Below the pieces are notes generated by a model. The model was not told where the DNA came from. It ran no database searches and saw only the letters and a list, made by a program, of their open reading frames with translations. A stretch of 64,000 nt of DNA from Comamonas sp009360615. GTDB lineage: Bacteria; Pseudomonadota; Gammaproteobacteria; Burkholderiales; Burkholderiaceae_C. Below are positions 63,513-64,000 of the stretch, one piece after another. Position 1 is the stretch's first letter. The number at the start of each line of letters is the position of its first letter. The position numbers and the translations under genes are program-made. The stretch lies in NCBI RefSeq assembly GCF_035784015.1, contig NZ_JALKOW010000004.1. One strand, given 5' to 3'.

Positions 63513-64000
63513 ATGCGCGAGAGCAAGGAGCTGGTTCCGGTTGACAGCAGCATTCAGTGGTGCCTGCTGTCGCACACCAATATTGGCAAGACCACGTTGA
63601 CCCGTACGCTGCTGGCCGACGACGTCGGCGAGATTGATGACGCCGCCCATGTGACCACCCGGTCACAGCGCTATCTGCTCCAGAGATCGCCGCAGGGCGA
63701 CGAGCTGTGGCTCTGGGACACGCCGGGTTTCGGCGACTCCGTGCGGCTTTTTGAGCGCCTGCGGCAGCATGGCAATCCACTGGGCTGGTTTCTCAGCAAC
63801 GTCTGGGATCGCTGGCGCGACAAACCTTTTTACCTGAGCCAGCGTGCCTTGCTCGCTGCGCGCGACCACGCGGATGTGATGCTCTACCTGGTCAACGCCG
63901 CGGAAGACCCGGCCGATGCCGGCTACTGGAACGCCGAGATGAACATACTGGCCTGGCTCGACAAGCCGGTCATCGTGCTGCTCAACCAGATTGGCAGTGA
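63513..64000 (+). CDS. DUF3482 GTPase-domain protein, cut off by the window end
   Basis: 162 codons of a protein expected to be about 450 residues. The G1 loop is WCLLSHTNIGKTTLTRTLL, where serine replaces the first glycine of the P-loop; G3 is WDTPGFGDSV; G4 is VLLNQIG at the window edge (asparagine present, aspartate of NKxD not yet reached). ATG 63513 follows AGGAG in the end of the DUF2868 gene and begins two bases after its stop, so the two are co-translated. Likely a membrane-associated GTPase acting with the DUF2868 protein; its biological role is unknown. Confidence 0.85.
   Translation, partial: MRESKELVPVDSSIQWCLLSHTNIGKTTLTRTLLADDVGEIDDAAHVTTRSQRYLLQRSPQGDELWLWDTPGFGDSVRLFERLRQHGNPLGWFLSNVWDRWRDKPFYLSQRALLAARDHADVMLYLVNAAEDPADAGYWNAEMNILAWLDKPVIVLLNQIGS

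Overview
The window reads as chromosome of a high-GC beta-proteobacterium, most likely Comamonadaceae and close to Comamonas testosteroni. Supporting signs are the aerobic benzoyl-CoA (box) genes, orphan Bug-type binding proteins, a split MetH, an S-adenosylhomocysteine riboswitch, and two families of short dispersed repeats that I recall from Comamonas, Delftia and Acidovorax genomes. The species is an inference; no rRNA gene is present. I see no prophage, transposase, integrase or CRISPR array.

Left part (1-25.4 kb): a truncated acetoacetyl-CoA synthetase, a B12-binding radical SAM protein with unusual cysteine spacing, a RutG/UraA-type pyrimidine permease, a succinyl-CoA:acetate CoA-transferase and a YdiI-type thioesterase. 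A benzoate block follows: boxD, bclA and a complete branched-chain-type ABC importer (binding protein, livH, livM, livG, livF) on the minus strand, divergent from boxR. TGCA-containing operator candidates lie between them. The ring-attacking genes boxA, boxB and boxC are not in the window. Then come an AidB-like acyl-CoA dehydrogenase, an M48 protease, a DMT exporter, an AraC regulator, an AmpG-like permease and an RstAB-like two-component pair.

Middle part (25.4-42 kb): a surface-polysaccharide island. It holds ugd, a UDP-glucuronate 4-epimerase and an ArnT/Rgt-like GT-C transferase (stop/start overlaps), divergent from a polyprenyl-phosphate GT2 and a flippase-like membrane protein. An O-antigen ligase and three further glycosyltransferases follow. 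Together they could make UDP-galacturonate, load it on undecaprenyl phosphate and add it to LPS. Next are a zinc-finger protein, ilvE, a small membrane protein, radA, the initiator tRNA, glutamate dehydrogenase and a fumarylacetoacetase-fold hydrolase.

Right part (42-64 kb): a PPK2 kinase; a muconate-cycloisomerase-like gene with a Bug protein and LysR regulator; a divergent LysR/PACE efflux pair; gltS; metH under an SAH riboswitch; a lipoprotein; a dctA-gntR operon with a 36-base palindromic operator; a cardiolipin synthase; amtB with a small unknown downstream gene; a lipoprotein glycerophosphodiesterase; a frameshifted orphan trpB; and a DUF2868/DUF3482 membrane-protein/GTPase pair that runs off the end.

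Most of the window is ordinary metabolism. The points most worth a second look are the trpB frameshift that looks like loss of one unit of an 8-base tandem repeat, the repeat-encoded alternative N-terminus of LivF, the CX4CX2C radical SAM protein, the galacturonate module, and the palindromic sites around dctA.
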